A DNA stretch of 64,000 bases from a virus: positions 1 through 64,000 of IMG/VR virus record IMGVR_UViG_3300035687_000003; one strand, given 5' to 3'. Positions 37,685-46,600 of the stretch are shown here, piece after piece; within the stretch, counting starts at the first letter, position 1; every line of letters starts with the position of its first letter. Made by a program: the position numbers and the translations under genes. Under the pieces are notes generated by a model. It did no database searches, had not been told where the DNA came from, and saw only the letters and a program-made list of their open reading frames with translations.

Positions 37685-38998
37685 GTGACTGCCACTATCA
37701 CTCACGAATACACGCCGCGTGGCGCTGCGAAAGAGTTGTTTGTCCGGCGGGATCCTGAATTGCTTATCTGCGGTCCATCGGGGACTGGCAAGAGCCGGGC
37801 CGGACTCGAAAAGTTGCACATGATGGCGCTGCTCACTCCGGAAATGCGCGGTCTCATTGTTCGCAAGACGCGGGAAAGCCTCGGCACTTCGGCGCTGGTA
37901 ACGTGGCGAAAGCATGTAGCGAAAGAAGCCATTGCAGCCGGGATCATGGACTTCTACGGTGGTTCAGCGGAGGAACCGGCGCAGTACCGATATAAGGAAA
38001 ACGGTTCCATTGTCGCTATTGCGGGGTTAGATAAGTCGTCTAAGGTGATGAGCACGGAATGGGATTCGATCTTTGTTCAAGAGGCGACAGAGCTCACGAA
38101 AGATGACTGGGAATCCCTGACCACCCGGCTCCGTAATGGTCGTACCTCATTTCAGCAGTTAAGCGCCGACTGCAATCCGGATGCGCCGACGCATTGGCTG
38201 AAGCAGCGATGCAATGAGGGCACTACGGTGCTGCTGGAATCGCGACACGAGGACAATCCGCTCTACTTTGATGACAACGGGAGCATGACGCCCAAAGGCG
38301 TCGATTACATCCGGGGGAAGCTCGACAAGCTCACTGGCGTGCGGTACCTGCGGCTACGTAAAGGTCTCTGGGTCGCCGCCGAGGGCATGATATTCGAGGA
38401 CTGGGATCCGGCGGTCCACCTGGTCGACCGGTTCGAGATACCGGACTCATGGCCGAGATATTGGAGCGTTGACTTCGGGTTCACCCATTCTTTCGTCCTG
38501 ACCCGGTGGACCGTGGACCCGGACGGGCGGCTGTATTGCTACGGCGAGCAGCACCAGACGAAACGATTGGTCGAGAATCATGCCAGGGACACGCTGTCCA
38601 TTGTGGCACCCGGTGGGATATGGCGCGAGCCTAAGCCGCGGGCAATTGTCACAGATCACGCGGCGCAGGAACGGGCCACGTTAGAACTCCATCTCGGACT
38701 ATCTACGGTACCTGCCACTAAAGCGGTGGATGGCGGTATTCAGCTGGTAGCCGCCCGGATGCAACGCGCCGGGGACGGTAAACCTCGAATCTTCATTATG
38801 CGAGACAGTTTGCATTATCGTGATCCGGAGCTGGTAGAGGCCAGTCAACCCACGTGCTTAGCTGAGGAGATCCCCGGCTACTGCTGGCAGGAGAATAAAG
38901 AACGGCCAATCAAGGAGCGCGATGATGCGGTCGACACAATGCGCTACGTCGTAGCTGAGCTGGACAGCGGTGTCCGGCCCCGCGTGCGATGGCTGTAG
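37685..38998 (+). CDS. Terminase large subunit
   Basis: A 437-aa product. ATPase: Walker A CGPSGTGKS near residue 30, RKTRESL, and Walker B-like IFVQEATEL. Nuclease: YWSVDFGFTHSF (first D), AIVTDHAAQERAT, ERDDAVDTMRYVVAEL at the end (acidic pair), typical of phage terminase. It pumps and cuts DNA at the portal. GTG 37685. Confidence 0.88.
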   Translation: MTATITHEYTPRGAAKELFVRRDPELLICGPSGTGKSRAGLEKLHMMALLTPEMRGLIVRKTRESLGTSALVTWRKHVAKEAIAAGIMDFYGGSAEEPAQYRYKENGSIVAIAGLDKSSKVMSTEWDSIFVQEATELTKDDWESLTTRLRNGRTSFQQLSADCNPDAPTHWLKQRCNEGTTVLLESRHEDNPLYFDDNGSMTPKGVDYIRGKLDKLTGVRYLRLRKGLWVAAEGMIFEDWDPAVHLVDRFEIPDSWPRYWSVDFGFTHSFVLTRWTVDPDGRLYCYGEQHQTKRLVENHARDTLSIVAPGGIWREPKPRAIVTDHAAQERATLELHLGLSTVPATKAVDGGIQLVAARMQRAGDGKPRIFIMRDSLHYRDPELVEASQPTCLAEEIPGYCWQENKERPIKERDDAVDTMRYVVAELDSGVRPRVRWL

Positions 38999-39008
38999 GG
39001 TGGTCGGC

Positions 39009-39305
39009 GTGACCATCTATTCGTCTGATTTGCGCTCTATTATCGATTCGCCGTTAGCGACAGCTGGAGCGGATCAATGTTCATCGTTGGATGGCTTCGG
39101 CACACCAGTAACAATTGAATACTGTGGTTACTTAATCCCGGCGAATGTCAGTGATACTCGATTCATGGAGTCGATGGCAATAATCAGTAACCGAGTCATT
39201 GAATCTGCAGTGAATCATCAAGACGCTTCCCGTCCCGACACTTCGCAACCCTACTTCCTAGATCTGATCGCCCGGATAGACGATGTAACCGGCGAGCGGG
39301 GGTAG
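39009..39305 (+). CDS. Hypothetical 98-aa protein
   Basis: GTG 39009 (or GTG 39000). The product is acidic and neutral-rich, with two cysteines, no membrane span and no motif that I know. It separates the terminase from the membrane protein at 39315. Lower G+C than its neighbours. Confidence 0.5.
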   Translation: MTIYSSDLRSIIDSPLATAGADQCSSLDGFGTPVTIEYCGYLIPANVSDTRFMESMAIISNRVIESAVNHQDASRPDTSQPYFLDLIARIDDVTGERG

Positions 39306-39314
39306 CATCCTCGG

Positions 39315-39491
39315 ATGCCACGCACCCGTGTCACCTTGAGCTTCCTGGGCAACCCCGGCGTCGGTCCACTCGTGATCGTCGCGCTGTCCCTCGTCGCGGG
39401 GATTATCGGTGTTTGGGGCTATGACTGGCGCTGGGGCATGATCGCCATTATGGTCGCCGGCCTAGTGTTCGTGGCGACCACTGAGTGGTGA
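39315..39491 (+). CDS. Small two-span membrane protein
   Basis: A 58-aa frame from ATG 39315 to TGA 39491. Two hydrophobic segments (VGPLVIVALSLVAGIIGVWG; WGMIAIMVAGLVFVATTEW) joined by YDWR. No Shine-Dalgarno is obvious. Function unknown. Confidence 0.6.
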   Translation: MPRTRVTLSFLGNPGVGPLVIVALSLVAGIIGVWGYDWRWGMIAIMVAGLVFVATTEW

Positions 39492-39505
39492 GCCCGATGG
39501 TCCCG

Positions 39506-39742
39506 CTACCGTTTGTGAATCTTACGACCGCGGGGCGGTGGCCACACCATCTGCAGCCATGATCTCCGCCGCGGTTTGGCCGTGGTTAGTGAATAGATCC
39601 ACTCCGCGAGGGTGGGTTTGCTCGGCGCCCGGTGCTTACCAGTCTTGCCGGGACCGAGGAGGATCACGGTTTCGCGGCTGGCAGATTCAGGTTCATTTAG
39701 CACAGTAGACGTCGATTCTTCAGGGATTGTGGGGAACGCCAT
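39506..39742 (-). CDS. Minus-strand 78-aa basic protein
   Basis: ATG 39742 on the minus strand has a strong TAGGAGAATCA site. The product has TVILLGPGKTGKHRAPSKPTLAEWIYSLT and a very basic end (KPRRRSWLQMVWPPPRGRKIHKR). It lies within the rightward late genes and is probably expressed alone. No family recognised. Confidence 0.55.
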   Translation of the reverse strand: MAFPTIPEESTSTVLNEPESASRETVILLGPGKTGKHRAPSKPTLAEWIYSLTTAKPRRRSWLQMVWPPPRGRKIHKR

Positions 39743-39866
39743 TGATTCTCCTATTACCGATGTCGATGGCCTAGGCCGGGATGGGCGCAGCGTACTGGGC
39801 GGCTAGCTGCGGCTGATGGGTAGCTGAGACGGGAAGCTTAGCGTGTTACCACGGAGGTGCCCAATT

Positions 39867-40028
39867 GTGACCGAGGTCCGCAATATTGCTCCGGGTGTCT
39901 GGACGCGGCTACCAAACGGGATCACCATCATGCAACCGGACACGCCTCGCGAGGACGCGACGTGCACCGTGGCCAGTGACGGAACCGTGACGCTAAGCAG
40001 TGGTGCAACGTGGCGCGTACGGGTGTGA
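39867..40028 (+). CDS. Hypothetical 53-aa protein
   Basis: GTG 39867 with GGAGGTG upstream. Strand-rich product (VRNIAPGVWTRLPNGITIMQPD, TVASDGTVTLSSGATWRVRV), like a small beta-sandwich piece. Immediately precedes the hairpin and homing endonuclease. Unknown role. Confidence 0.5.
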   Translation: MTEVRNIAPGVWTRLPNGITIMQPDTPREDATCTVASDGTVTLSSGATWRVRV

Positions 40029-40059
40029 TCAATTAAGTGATGTAGGCTAGAACGATAAG

Positions 40060-40090
40060 TGCCCCGGTAGCGTGCCATCGCTCCGGGGCA
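40060..40090 (+). ncRNA. Hairpin element upstream of homing endonuclease (copy 1)
   Basis: TGCCCCGG, one unpaired T, AGCG, 6-nt loop, CGCT, CCGGGGCA: 12 pairs with a single 5'-side bulge. It is preceded by ATAAG (40055-40059) and ends 25 bases before the GTG of the HNH gene. An element of the same architecture, also after ATAAG, stands 24 bases before the endonuclease at 45700. Confidence 0.6.
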
Positions 40091-40115
40091 GTCAACCTGG
40101 TCAGAGCAGGTCAAC

Positions 40116-40697
40116 GTGGACGAGTCTAGCTCAGCTGAACGATGGTTGCCGATCCCCGGCTGGATCGGTCTTTACGAAGCGTCGGATCTCGGCCGAGTCC
40201 GCAGCCTTGATCGAGTTATGACACTTACCAATGGAGAGAAGCGCCGCTATCGGGGACGTGTGCTCGTCCAGTCCATAGATCACTACGATCGGCGAGTGGT
40301 GACACTCTATTCAGCTGGGTTCAAGACAACACTGAAAGTGCATACTTTAGTGCTGAAAGCGTTTACCGGGCCCCGACCGCTGGGAATGGATGGTTGCCAT
40401 AATGAGGACAATCTAGCGGATAATCGAATAAGCAATTTGCGCTGGGATACCCGTCGTGAGAATGCGCTTGATACGCAGCGCCACGGAACCAACTATTACC
40501 GCAATTTGATCAATTGCCCCTTTGGTCACCCGCTGAAGTCGCCGAATCTAGTGGCGTGTATTGCGGCGCAAGGTAAGCGATCGTGTTTAGCTTGCAGCCG
40601 GGCACGTGAAAGATATTGGTATTGGTCGCATCGCGGCGTTGAGTTGGACTATCAAGCCATGTCGGATGGGTATTACCGGAAGATCATCGCCACCTAG
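40116..40697 (+). CDS. Homing endonuclease (NUMOD4-HNH)
   Basis: A 193-aa product from GTG 40116. N-terminal ERWLPIPGWIGLYEASDLGRVRSLDR is NUMOD4; then LVLKAFTGPRPLGMDGCHNEDNLADNRISNLRWDTRRENALD is the HNH core (H-N-N). C-terminal zinc-like part CPFGHPLKSPN...SCLACSRARERY. A free-standing selfish nuclease inserted between a small gene and the portal gene. Lower G+C than neighbours. Confidence 0.88.
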   Translation: MDESSSAERWLPIPGWIGLYEASDLGRVRSLDRVMTLTNGEKRRYRGRVLVQSIDHYDRRVVTLYSAGFKTTLKVHTLVLKAFTGPRPLGMDGCHNEDNLADNRISNLRWDTRRENALDTQRHGTNYYRNLINCPFGHPLKSPNLVACIAAQGKRSCLACSRARERYWYWSHRGVELDYQAMSDGYYRKIIAT

Positions 40698-40726
40698 GCC
40701 AGATCACGGCTCCGGATAGGAGTCGT

Positions 40727-41992
40727 ATGCGTACCGCCCTGTCTGGCCTGCTGCGGCCCCGCAACGCGGACTTCCCCACCCGGCACATCACCGGCGGGCT
40801 GTCTCACCTCATGGGCTCCGGCGCGTCGCGCGTGATGGAAGCGCAGATGGCCGCGATGTCCAGTGTCTCGACACTGTTTGCCATCGTGGACCTCCTGGCC
40901 AACTCAGTGTCGATGGTCAACTGGCGGCTGTGGCGACTCGCGCTCAGCGGAAAGAAAGAAGACCGGGTAGAAGTCACCCGCCACCTTGCGCTGCAGGTGT
41001 TGAGCAAGCCTAACCCGTACATGCCGCGGCAGGAATACGTAGAGGTCGGTCAGCAGCATTTCGAGCTGACCGGTGAGAAGTGGACCGTCATCGTCTCCGA
41101 CGGTCGTATGAAAGGTGTCCCCACTGAGCTTTGGCCAATCCGTCCGGACCGCATGGAGCCGGTCCCGAGCAAAGAGGACTACCTGCACGGCTACATCTAC
41201 ACCGCCCCCGACGGAGAAAAGATCCCGCTGCAACTCGACCAGGTGATATTCGAGCGTCGGCCCAACCCACTGGACCCCTATCGCGGTATGGGGCCGGTGC
41301 AATCGCTGCTCACAGATCTCGACGCCTCGAAATACAGTGCACGATGGAACCGCAACTTCTTCCTTAACTCGGCCGAGCCCGGCGGCGTGATCGAGATTGA
41401 CAAGCGGCTGTCAGATGAAGAGTGGGATGAGTTCACCTCCCGATGGAACGCGCAACACAAGGGCGTGGCGAACGCGCATCGGGTGGCGGTCATCGAATCC
41501 GGCAAGTGGGTGCCGCGCGCTTTCAGTCAGCGCGACATGCAATTTACGCAGCTCCGCATCATCACCCGCGACACCATCATGGAAGCGTTCCGGATTCATA
41601 AATCAATGCTGGGCATCGCCGATGACGTGAACCGCGCCAATGCCGCAACTTCACGGATCGTGTTCAGTGAGTCACAGCAGGTGCCGCGGTTGGAACGCAT
41701 GAAGGGCTCCCTCAACGCGGAGTACTTGCCAATGTTCGGGAAGGCCGCAGCCGGGCTGGAGTTCGACTACGATTCGCCGGTTCCACCGAACGCTGAAGAT
41801 GACCGGGCTGACCTCCTGGCCAACGCGCAAGCCGCGCTTCATTACATTCAGGCAGGGTACGACGGCCAATCCGTGATCGAAGCGTTGAGCTTGCCGGATT
41901 CCCTGGTCTGGAATGGACCCGCAGCACCTCCGCCTATCTCTGTTACCGCTGAGCGGGTAGCTCCGCTGAAAGCGATCAACGGGGCCACGTGA
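40727..41992 (+). CDS. Portal protein (HK97 family)
   Basis: A 421-aa product. Phage portal signatures: SVSTLFAIVDLLANSVSMVNWRLWR, QVLSKPNPYMPRQEYVEVGQQHFELTGEKW, LPTELWPIRPDRMEPV-like segment, IFERRPNPLDPYRGMGPVQSLLTDLDASKYSARWNRNFFLNSAEPGG, and IHKSMLGIADDVNRANAATSRIVFSE. A dodecameric gate for DNA at one capsid vertex. ATG 40727 with GGAG ten bases upstream. Confidence 0.88.
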   Translation: MRTALSGLLRPRNADFPTRHITGGLSHLMGSGASRVMEAQMAAMSSVSTLFAIVDLLANSVSMVNWRLWRLALSGKKEDRVEVTRHLALQVLSKPNPYMPRQEYVEVGQQHFELTGEKWTVIVSDGRMKGVPTELWPIRPDRMEPVPSKEDYLHGYIYTAPDGEKIPLQLDQVIFERRPNPLDPYRGMGPVQSLLTDLDASKYSARWNRNFFLNSAEPGGVIEIDKRLSDEEWDEFTSRWNAQHKGVANAHRVAVIESGKWVPRAFSQRDMQFTQLRIITRDTIMEAFRIHKSMLGIADDVNRANAATSRIVFSESQQVPRLERMKGSLNAEYLPMFGKAAAGLEFDYDSPVPPNAEDDRADLLANAQAALHYIQAGYDGQSVIEALSLPDSLVWNGPAAPPPISVTAERVAPLKAINGAT

Positions 41993-42033
41993 CCGCTACT
42001 GCCGCATGGCCACTTCAGCTATAGTGTGGCACT

Positions 42034-42249
42034 ATGAGTTACATTCGGTTCGGAGAAGAAGATAGCTCAGTCTATGTGTACGAGCACGTGAACGGTTGGA
42101 TCGACTGCTGCGGATGTTCGATTCTGCCGGACTGCGGCAAGTTCTACACGAGCGAAGCCGCTGCGGCGCATTTAAGAGAGCATCTGGCGGCAGGAGACCA
42201 TGTGCCGGACTCGGTGTTCGACGACGTGAAGTATCGACCGCAACGTTAA
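42034..42249 (+). CDS. Small zinc-like protein, probably leaderless
   Basis: A 71-aa product with CCGCSILPDCGKFYTSEAAAAHLREHLAAGDHVP, a C2H2-like arrangement found in phage proteins. TATAGT lies eight bases before ATG 42034, and no Shine-Dalgarno is seen, so a leaderless message is likely. It may be an independently expressed small gene. Confidence 0.6.
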   Translation: MSYIRFGEEDSSVYVYEHVNGWIDCCGCSILPDCGKFYTSEAAAAHLREHLAAGDHVPDSVFDDVKYRPQR

Positions 42250-42254
42250 CCAAA

Positions 42255-42749
42255 CTACAGAGTTGCCTTCATGGCCGCAATTGCTTCAGCAGTAAATTGC
42301 CATACGAATGGCGGATCGTTAAGTGAATCCAGTGCATGGAAACGCATCGAAGTGTGACTGAACTCTATTATGCCGCCAGGTGGTCGTGTAAATTTACATG
42401 GATACCAACCGGTGAGTTTGGACAATAACAATACTTGTTCCCAGGTGGGATAAAGAACACCAGCTTCCCACATGTCAACGTCGGGTTCAGTTGTGCCACA
42501 TGCTATGTCGACTTCCGGTCCATCCAGACAGTGAAAGTCAAGCGACATAGTAATGTAGTGGGGAACGAGCAGGCCAGCGGCCCATTTTGCTTTAGCTGTC
42601 CTATCGGACGCCGTACGACTCTCTTGTTTACGAGTTCGCTCAGCTGTGGATCGAAAGTCTCTGCTCTGCATTTCCCGCGAGGTCAGCTGTACCCCAGCCT
42701 TGCCCCATCTTCGTTTCGCTGATTGAGGACCACTCTTACCTGAAGTCAT
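42255..42749 (-). CDS. Conserved minus-strand protein
   Basis: A 164-aa product from ATG 42749. The N-terminal 65 residues are basic and extended; the C-terminal 95 (MSLDFHCLDGPEVDIACGTTEPDVDMWEAGVLYPTWEQVLLLSKLTGW...FSHTSMRFHALD) look like a defined domain that I recall in actinophages without function. TAGAAT lies seven bases before the ATG, consistent with a leaderless promoter (TTTCGG, 17 bp, TAGAAT). It interrupts the late plus-strand genes. Confidence 0.6.
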   Translation of the reverse strand: MTSGKSGPQSAKRRWGKAGVQLTSREMQSRDFRSTAERTRKQESRTASDRTAKAKWAAGLLVPHYITMSLDFHCLDGPEVDIACGTTEPDVDMWEAGVLYPTWEQVLLLSKLTGWYPCKFTRPPGGIIEFSHTSMRFHALDSLNDPPFVWQFTAEAIAAMKATL

Positions 42750-42769
42750 ACCGCCTATTCTACATTATT

Positions 42770-44158
42770 ATGAAAGTGGCCGAAATGCAGACGGTAGTAA
42801 ACGGCGCGCTATCGGTGCACCATACTGATACGGTCGACACTCCCTGGGATGCGACGGCTGCGGTCGCGGCGATGCCGAATGATCCGGCGGTACTGAAATA
42901 CTGCCACGCCTGGGTAGACAGTAACGGTAAGCCTGACGCTAAGGGTAGCTACAAGTTCCCGCACGCGACGAAAGACGGCGGACCCGCGAACCTGGCAGCC
43001 TGCCGCAACGGACTCGCGCGCTTACCCGGATCGAACATCCCCGCCGCGGACAAGCCCGGTGTGGAGCGGCACCTGAAAGCGCACCTCGCCGACGGTGGCA
43101 GTGACGCCGACAACCATCACCACCATCACGTCACGGGAGGTGGCCGCATGGATGCGCAACGCCGTGAGTGGTTCCAGATCCGCAACGCTGACGACGGGCC
43201 GACGCAAGTTTACTTGTACGACGAGATCGGCGGTGGCGGATGGTTGAGCGACGGCATCGCCGCAGCGGATTTCGTGACTGAGCTGACCGCTATCAAGGCC
43301 AGCGCGATCGACCTGCACATCAATTCACCTGGTGGTGACGTATTCGATGCGATCGCCATCTACAATGCGTTGCGTCGGCACCCGGCGACCGTGACATCCT
43401 ACATCGACGGTATCGCCGCGTCAGCTGCATCATTCATCGCGCAAGCCGGCGACAAAGTAGTGATCGAACGCAACGCGCAATTCATGCTGCATGACGCCAG
43501 TGGGATGTGCTGGGGTAACGCCGCGGACATGGCGAAGATGGTGGATCTGCTCAATAAAGCGTCCGACAATATCGCGGACATCTACGCGCAGCGCTCCGGT
43601 GTTGACCAGTCAACGTGGCGTGACGTGATGAAGGCCGAGGCCTGGTACTCCAGCTCTGAGGCAGTGCTCGCCGGCCTTGCGGACAGCGTGGCCGAGCAGC
43701 CGGTGACCACCGACGCCCGGTTGCGCGACGTGTCCCGGTTCGACCTGAAGGCCCTAGGTGCCCGCTACGCAAGCCGCGGCGAGGCTCCGGACCCGCCGCT
43801 GCCGTCGATGCGATTGGCAGCCGCGACGCGCGATCTAGCGCCCGCCGTGGCCGATTCTGGGCTCACCGCTCCCGCCGCTGCGGTGACGCACTCGGTTCCG
43901 CGCCCAGCTGCGCATGCTGAGTCGGACGTGATGGTGGCGCAAGCTCCGGCTCGCACGTTGACCGCGTTCGAGCAGGAGATCGTCGACGTGGTGCGCAGTG
44001 GGTTCCGGGCCAGGCAAGAGCCGCCCACGCCACCACCGGTAGCGCTGGAGCCTGCGCTCGTGGACGAGCCTGTGTCCACCGCAGCACCGGAAGGTTTAGC
44101 GCCGTTCGATCCGGCTGTCTTTCGTGCCGCGGTGAAAGCCGGGTTGCGGGCCCACTAG
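42770..44158 (+). CDS. Prohead protease fusion (DUF-N-terminal plus Clp/S14)
   Basis: A 462-aa product. Residues 20-115 (WDATAAVAAMPND...GSYKFPHATKDGGPANLAACRNGLARL...AVERHLKAHLAD) are a phage scaffold/protease-associated domain. After a His-rich linker (NHHHHHVTGGG), residues 128-310 are a ClpP-like protease: INSPGGDVFDAIAIYNALRR, IDGIAASAASFIA (catalytic Ser), QFMLHDASG (His). The C-terminal 150 residues are Ala/Pro-rich, scaffold-like. It cleaves the capsid precursor. ATG 42770. Confidence 0.8.
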   Translation: MKVAEMQTVVNGALSVHHTDTVDTPWDATAAVAAMPNDPAVLKYCHAWVDSNGKPDAKGSYKFPHATKDGGPANLAACRNGLARLPGSNIPAADKPGVERHLKAHLADGGSDADNHHHHHVTGGGRMDAQRREWFQIRNADDGPTQVYLYDEIGGGGWLSDGIAAADFVTELTAIKASAIDLHINSPGGDVFDAIAIYNALRRHPATVTSYIDGIAASAASFIAQAGDKVVIERNAQFMLHDASGMCWGNAADMAKMVDLLNKASDNIADIYAQRSGVDQSTWRDVMKAEAWYSSSEAVLAGLADSVAEQPVTTDARLRDVSRFDLKALGARYASRGEAPDPPLPSMRLAAATRDLAPAVADSGLTAPAAAVTHSVPRPAAHAESDVMVAQAPARTLTAFEQEIVDVVRSGFRARQEPPTPPPVALEPALVDEPVSTAAPEGLAPFDPAVFRAAVKAGLRAH

Positions 44159-44250
44159 TTCTCAACATGTAACCGATTCGCTATTCACGACCTCACCTGC
44201 CGGCGGGGTTATTCAGCATGACTAAACCCGCTCGGGGAGGATAACGAACA

Positions 44251-45600
44251 ATGACCGCGCCCACGCTTGCCATTCCCACCAACTCCACGGAGCTGGAAGA
44301 GTGGATCGGCGACTCCGCACGGATGCAGACCGTGCTCGCCGATAAAGCCAAGTTCCAGGAACTCATTCAGAACTACGTGGCCACGATCCGGGATAAGGAT
44401 CCCGCGATCCAGGCGCAGATCGAGCAGCAGAAAACCGATCTGATCAATGCGCACATTGAGACCGAAGTGCAGCTCGCGCTGGCGAACGCGCTGAAAGATG
44501 ACCGCAAGCTGACTCGCCCAGACATGACGCCGGCCCCCGTCGGCCGCCAGAAAGGTGTCTACCCGCGCGCGTTGGGATCCTCGGTCAACGGGGTATTCGA
44601 TAGCGCGGTCGACCTGTTCGAGGCCGTGTACCGGGGCACTCCGGCGGATAAGCTTGCGCAGCTGCGCAACGCTTTCGGTTCCCAGGTGCCGTCGGATGGT
44701 GGGTTCCTGATTCCCGAAGTGCTGCGAGCCGAGCTTATGCGGGTGGCGCTGGAGTCCGCAGTGGTCCGGCCGCGGGCCCGGGTAGTGCCGATGGACAGCC
44801 TGCGCGTGCCGTTCCCAATGATTGACTCCAGCACCGACGTGGGCAGTGTATTCGGTGGCGTCACGGCCTACTGGACGCAAGAGGGTGCCAGCCTCAACAT
44901 CGTCAGTCCGTCGTTTGGCCGCGTGGTGCTGGACGCCAAGAAGCTGACGATCTACACCGAGGTCCCGAATGAGCTGATCCAGGACTCGGCGATCTCCATT
45001 GAGCCGCTGATTAACGAGCTCATGCCGGAAGCGTTGAGCTTCTATGAAGACGACGGTTTCATCAACGGCAACGGCGCTGGTGTGCCACTCGGGTTCATCA
45101 ACGCTGACGCCGCGGTGCAGGTGGCGAAGGTGGTAGGCCAGACCGCAGCGTCTATCCTCTGGGAAAACATTGTTGGATGCTACGCCCGTATGATCCCCTC
45201 TTCGCTGGGCCGGGCCGTGTGGGTTTGCTCTATCGACACCTTCCCTGAGTTGGCCACCATGGCACTGTCGGTGGGTACTGGCGGAAGTGCGATCTGGATT
45301 AACAACGGCACTGTGGGGCCGCCGATGACGATCTTGGGCAGGCCAGTCTTGTTCACCGAAAAGACGCCTGCGCTTGGCTTGGCCGGGGACGTTAATTTCG
45401 TCGACCTTGGCTACTACCTGGTGGGCGATAGGATGGCGATGAGCGTGGCACGGTCCGATGACTACCGGTTCGGCAATGACGTGGTTGCGCTTAGGGTGAT
45501 TGAGCGTGTGGACGGAAGACCTTGGATCTCCAGCTCCATCGTTCCACGCAACGGTGGCCCTTCGCTCTCACCGTTTGTCAAGATCAGCGTGCGGTCCTGA
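44251..45600 (+). CDS. Major capsid protein (HK97 fold)
   Basis: A 449-aa product, with GGGGAGGATAA before ATG 44251. The first ~120 residues are helical, probably the scaffolding delta domain (LQKLIQNYVATIRDKDPAIQAQIEQQKTD-like). Then DGGFLIPEVLRAELMRVALESAVVRPRARVVPMDSLRVPFPMIDSS, with the HK97 E-loop and TEVPNELIQDSAISIEPLINELMPEALSFYEDDGFINGNGAGVPLGFIN spine pattern, and LGRPVLFTEKTPALG. It follows the protease, as in HK97-like modules. Confidence 0.88.
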   Translation: MTAPTLAIPTNSTELEEWIGDSARMQTVLADKAKFQELIQNYVATIRDKDPAIQAQIEQQKTDLINAHIETEVQLALANALKDDRKLTRPDMTPAPVGRQKGVYPRALGSSVNGVFDSAVDLFEAVYRGTPADKLAQLRNAFGSQVPSDGGFLIPEVLRAELMRVALESAVVRPRARVVPMDSLRVPFPMIDSSTDVGSVFGGVTAYWTQEGASLNIVSPSFGRVVLDAKKLTIYTEVPNELIQDSAISIEPLINELMPEALSFYEDDGFINGNGAGVPLGFINADAAVQVAKVVGQTAASILWENIVGCYARMIPSSLGRAVWVCSIDTFPELATMALSVGTGGSAIWINNGTVGPPMTILGRPVLFTEKTPALGLAGDVNFVDLGYYLVGDRMAMSVARSDDYRFGNDVVALRVIERVDGRPWISSSIVPRNGGPSLSPFVKISVRS

Positions 45601-45644
45601 TCAAGATGAGTGCGCTATCTAGTACTGTACCATGAGCGCATAAG

Positions 45645-45675
45645 GTCCCGGCGAGCGCAACAACGCTCCCGGGAC
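45645..45675 (+). ncRNA. Hairpin element upstream of homing endonuclease (copy 2)
   Basis: GTCCCGG, one unpaired C, GAGCG, 6-nt loop, CGCTC, CCGGGAC. It is preceded by ATAAG and lies 24 bases before ATG 45700. Bulge position, AGCG/CGCT inner stem and loop size match the element at 40060-40090 although the outer pairs have different sequence, which is compensatory-type covariation. Confidence 0.6.
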
Positions 45676-45699
45676 GTGGCCGATCGGTAAGGGATCGAC

Positions 45700-46527
45700 A
45701 TGACTCAGGGTAGCAGGAGTTCAGCGGGCAGGGAACAGTCTCCATGGTCTTCGGCGAAGTCTTCATGGTCCGCCATGAAGAGGCGTTGTAACTACACTGG
45801 CAGTATCAACTACAAGTATTACGGTGGCCGAGGCATCAAGGTTTGTGATCGGTGGATGAAGTTCGAGAACTTCTATACCGACATGGGCGAACGTCCGGTT
45901 GGACATGAGCTTAGCCGCATCGACAATGACGGCGATTATGAGCCTGGTAACGTAGTCTGGGAATTGAAACTCAAGAATCTCGCAGATCGAAATGAGCGAG
46001 GTAAATGGAAGACTAGAGGATACGGCCTAGGCGCAGAAGAACGACGTGGGCAAGTTCGGTCTTACCACTCATGGAATAGTATGCGGAGCCAGTGCAATAA
46101 CCCGAATGACCCTAAATACTATTGTTATGGTGGATGCGGAATCATTGTGCACCCGCGCTGGGACAGCTTTGACGATTTCTACGCAGATATGGGCGCCAGA
46201 CCAGTCAACATGGTATTAGGGCGAATCGATAAAAGCGGTAATTTCGAACTTGATAACTGCCGCTGGATGACGCCTAAGGAACGGTCTGCTAATCAGCGAC
46301 CGCAACGTCGACGCGATATCTGCAAGAATGGTCATAAGTTCGCCGAAGTGGGCGTCTATGAACGTCAGAGCGGAAAATATTTTGTGCGACAGTGCAAGCA
46401 ATGTGCGCTAGATAGAGCTAATGCGCGACATATCGCGATGACGCCGGAACAGAAGCTAGCGGATAACGAACGACGTAATGTGAATCGCCGTAAACGTATG
46501 GCGGCTCGCTGCGAACGTTCGGAGTAA
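45700..46527 (+). CDS. Homing-endonuclease-like protein with duplicated domain
   Basis: A 275-aa product with two tandem copies of the same module: SWSAMKRRCNYTGSINYKYYGGRGIKVCDRWMKFENFYTDMGERPVGHELSRIDNDGDYEPGNVVW and SWNSMRSQCNNPNDPKYYCYGGCGIIVHPRWDSFDDFYADMGARPVNMVLGRIDKSGNFELDNCRW. This family (often called AP2/HNH-type endonuclease) is mobile in phages. A zinc-like end CKNGHKF...CKQCALDR follows. Lower G+C and a leading hairpin like the gene at 40116. Confidence 0.75.
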   Translation: MTQGSRSSAGREQSPWSSAKSSWSAMKRRCNYTGSINYKYYGGRGIKVCDRWMKFENFYTDMGERPVGHELSRIDNDGDYEPGNVVWELKLKNLADRNERGKWKTRGYGLGAEERRGQVRSYHSWNSMRSQCNNPNDPKYYCYGGCGIIVHPRWDSFDDFYADMGARPVNMVLGRIDKSGNFELDNCRWMTPKERSANQRPQRRRDICKNGHKFAEVGVYERQSGKYFVRQCKQCALDRANARHIAMTPEQKLADNERRNVNRRKRMAARCERSE

Positions 46528-46600
46528 GCCGGTGGATAACACATAAAGAACAGGCCGCTAATAAACGGCGTCCGATCAAACAATAGAGAAGAGGCGCTAA

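Noticed and set aside
37302-37947. Minus-strand frames across the terminase genes
   Set aside because: The plus strand shows terminase motifs throughout; the reverse frames are basic, patternless shadows.
43022-44079. Minus-strand frames under the protease gene
   Set aside because: They coincide with the strongly supported ClpP-like coding sequence and have no independent signals.
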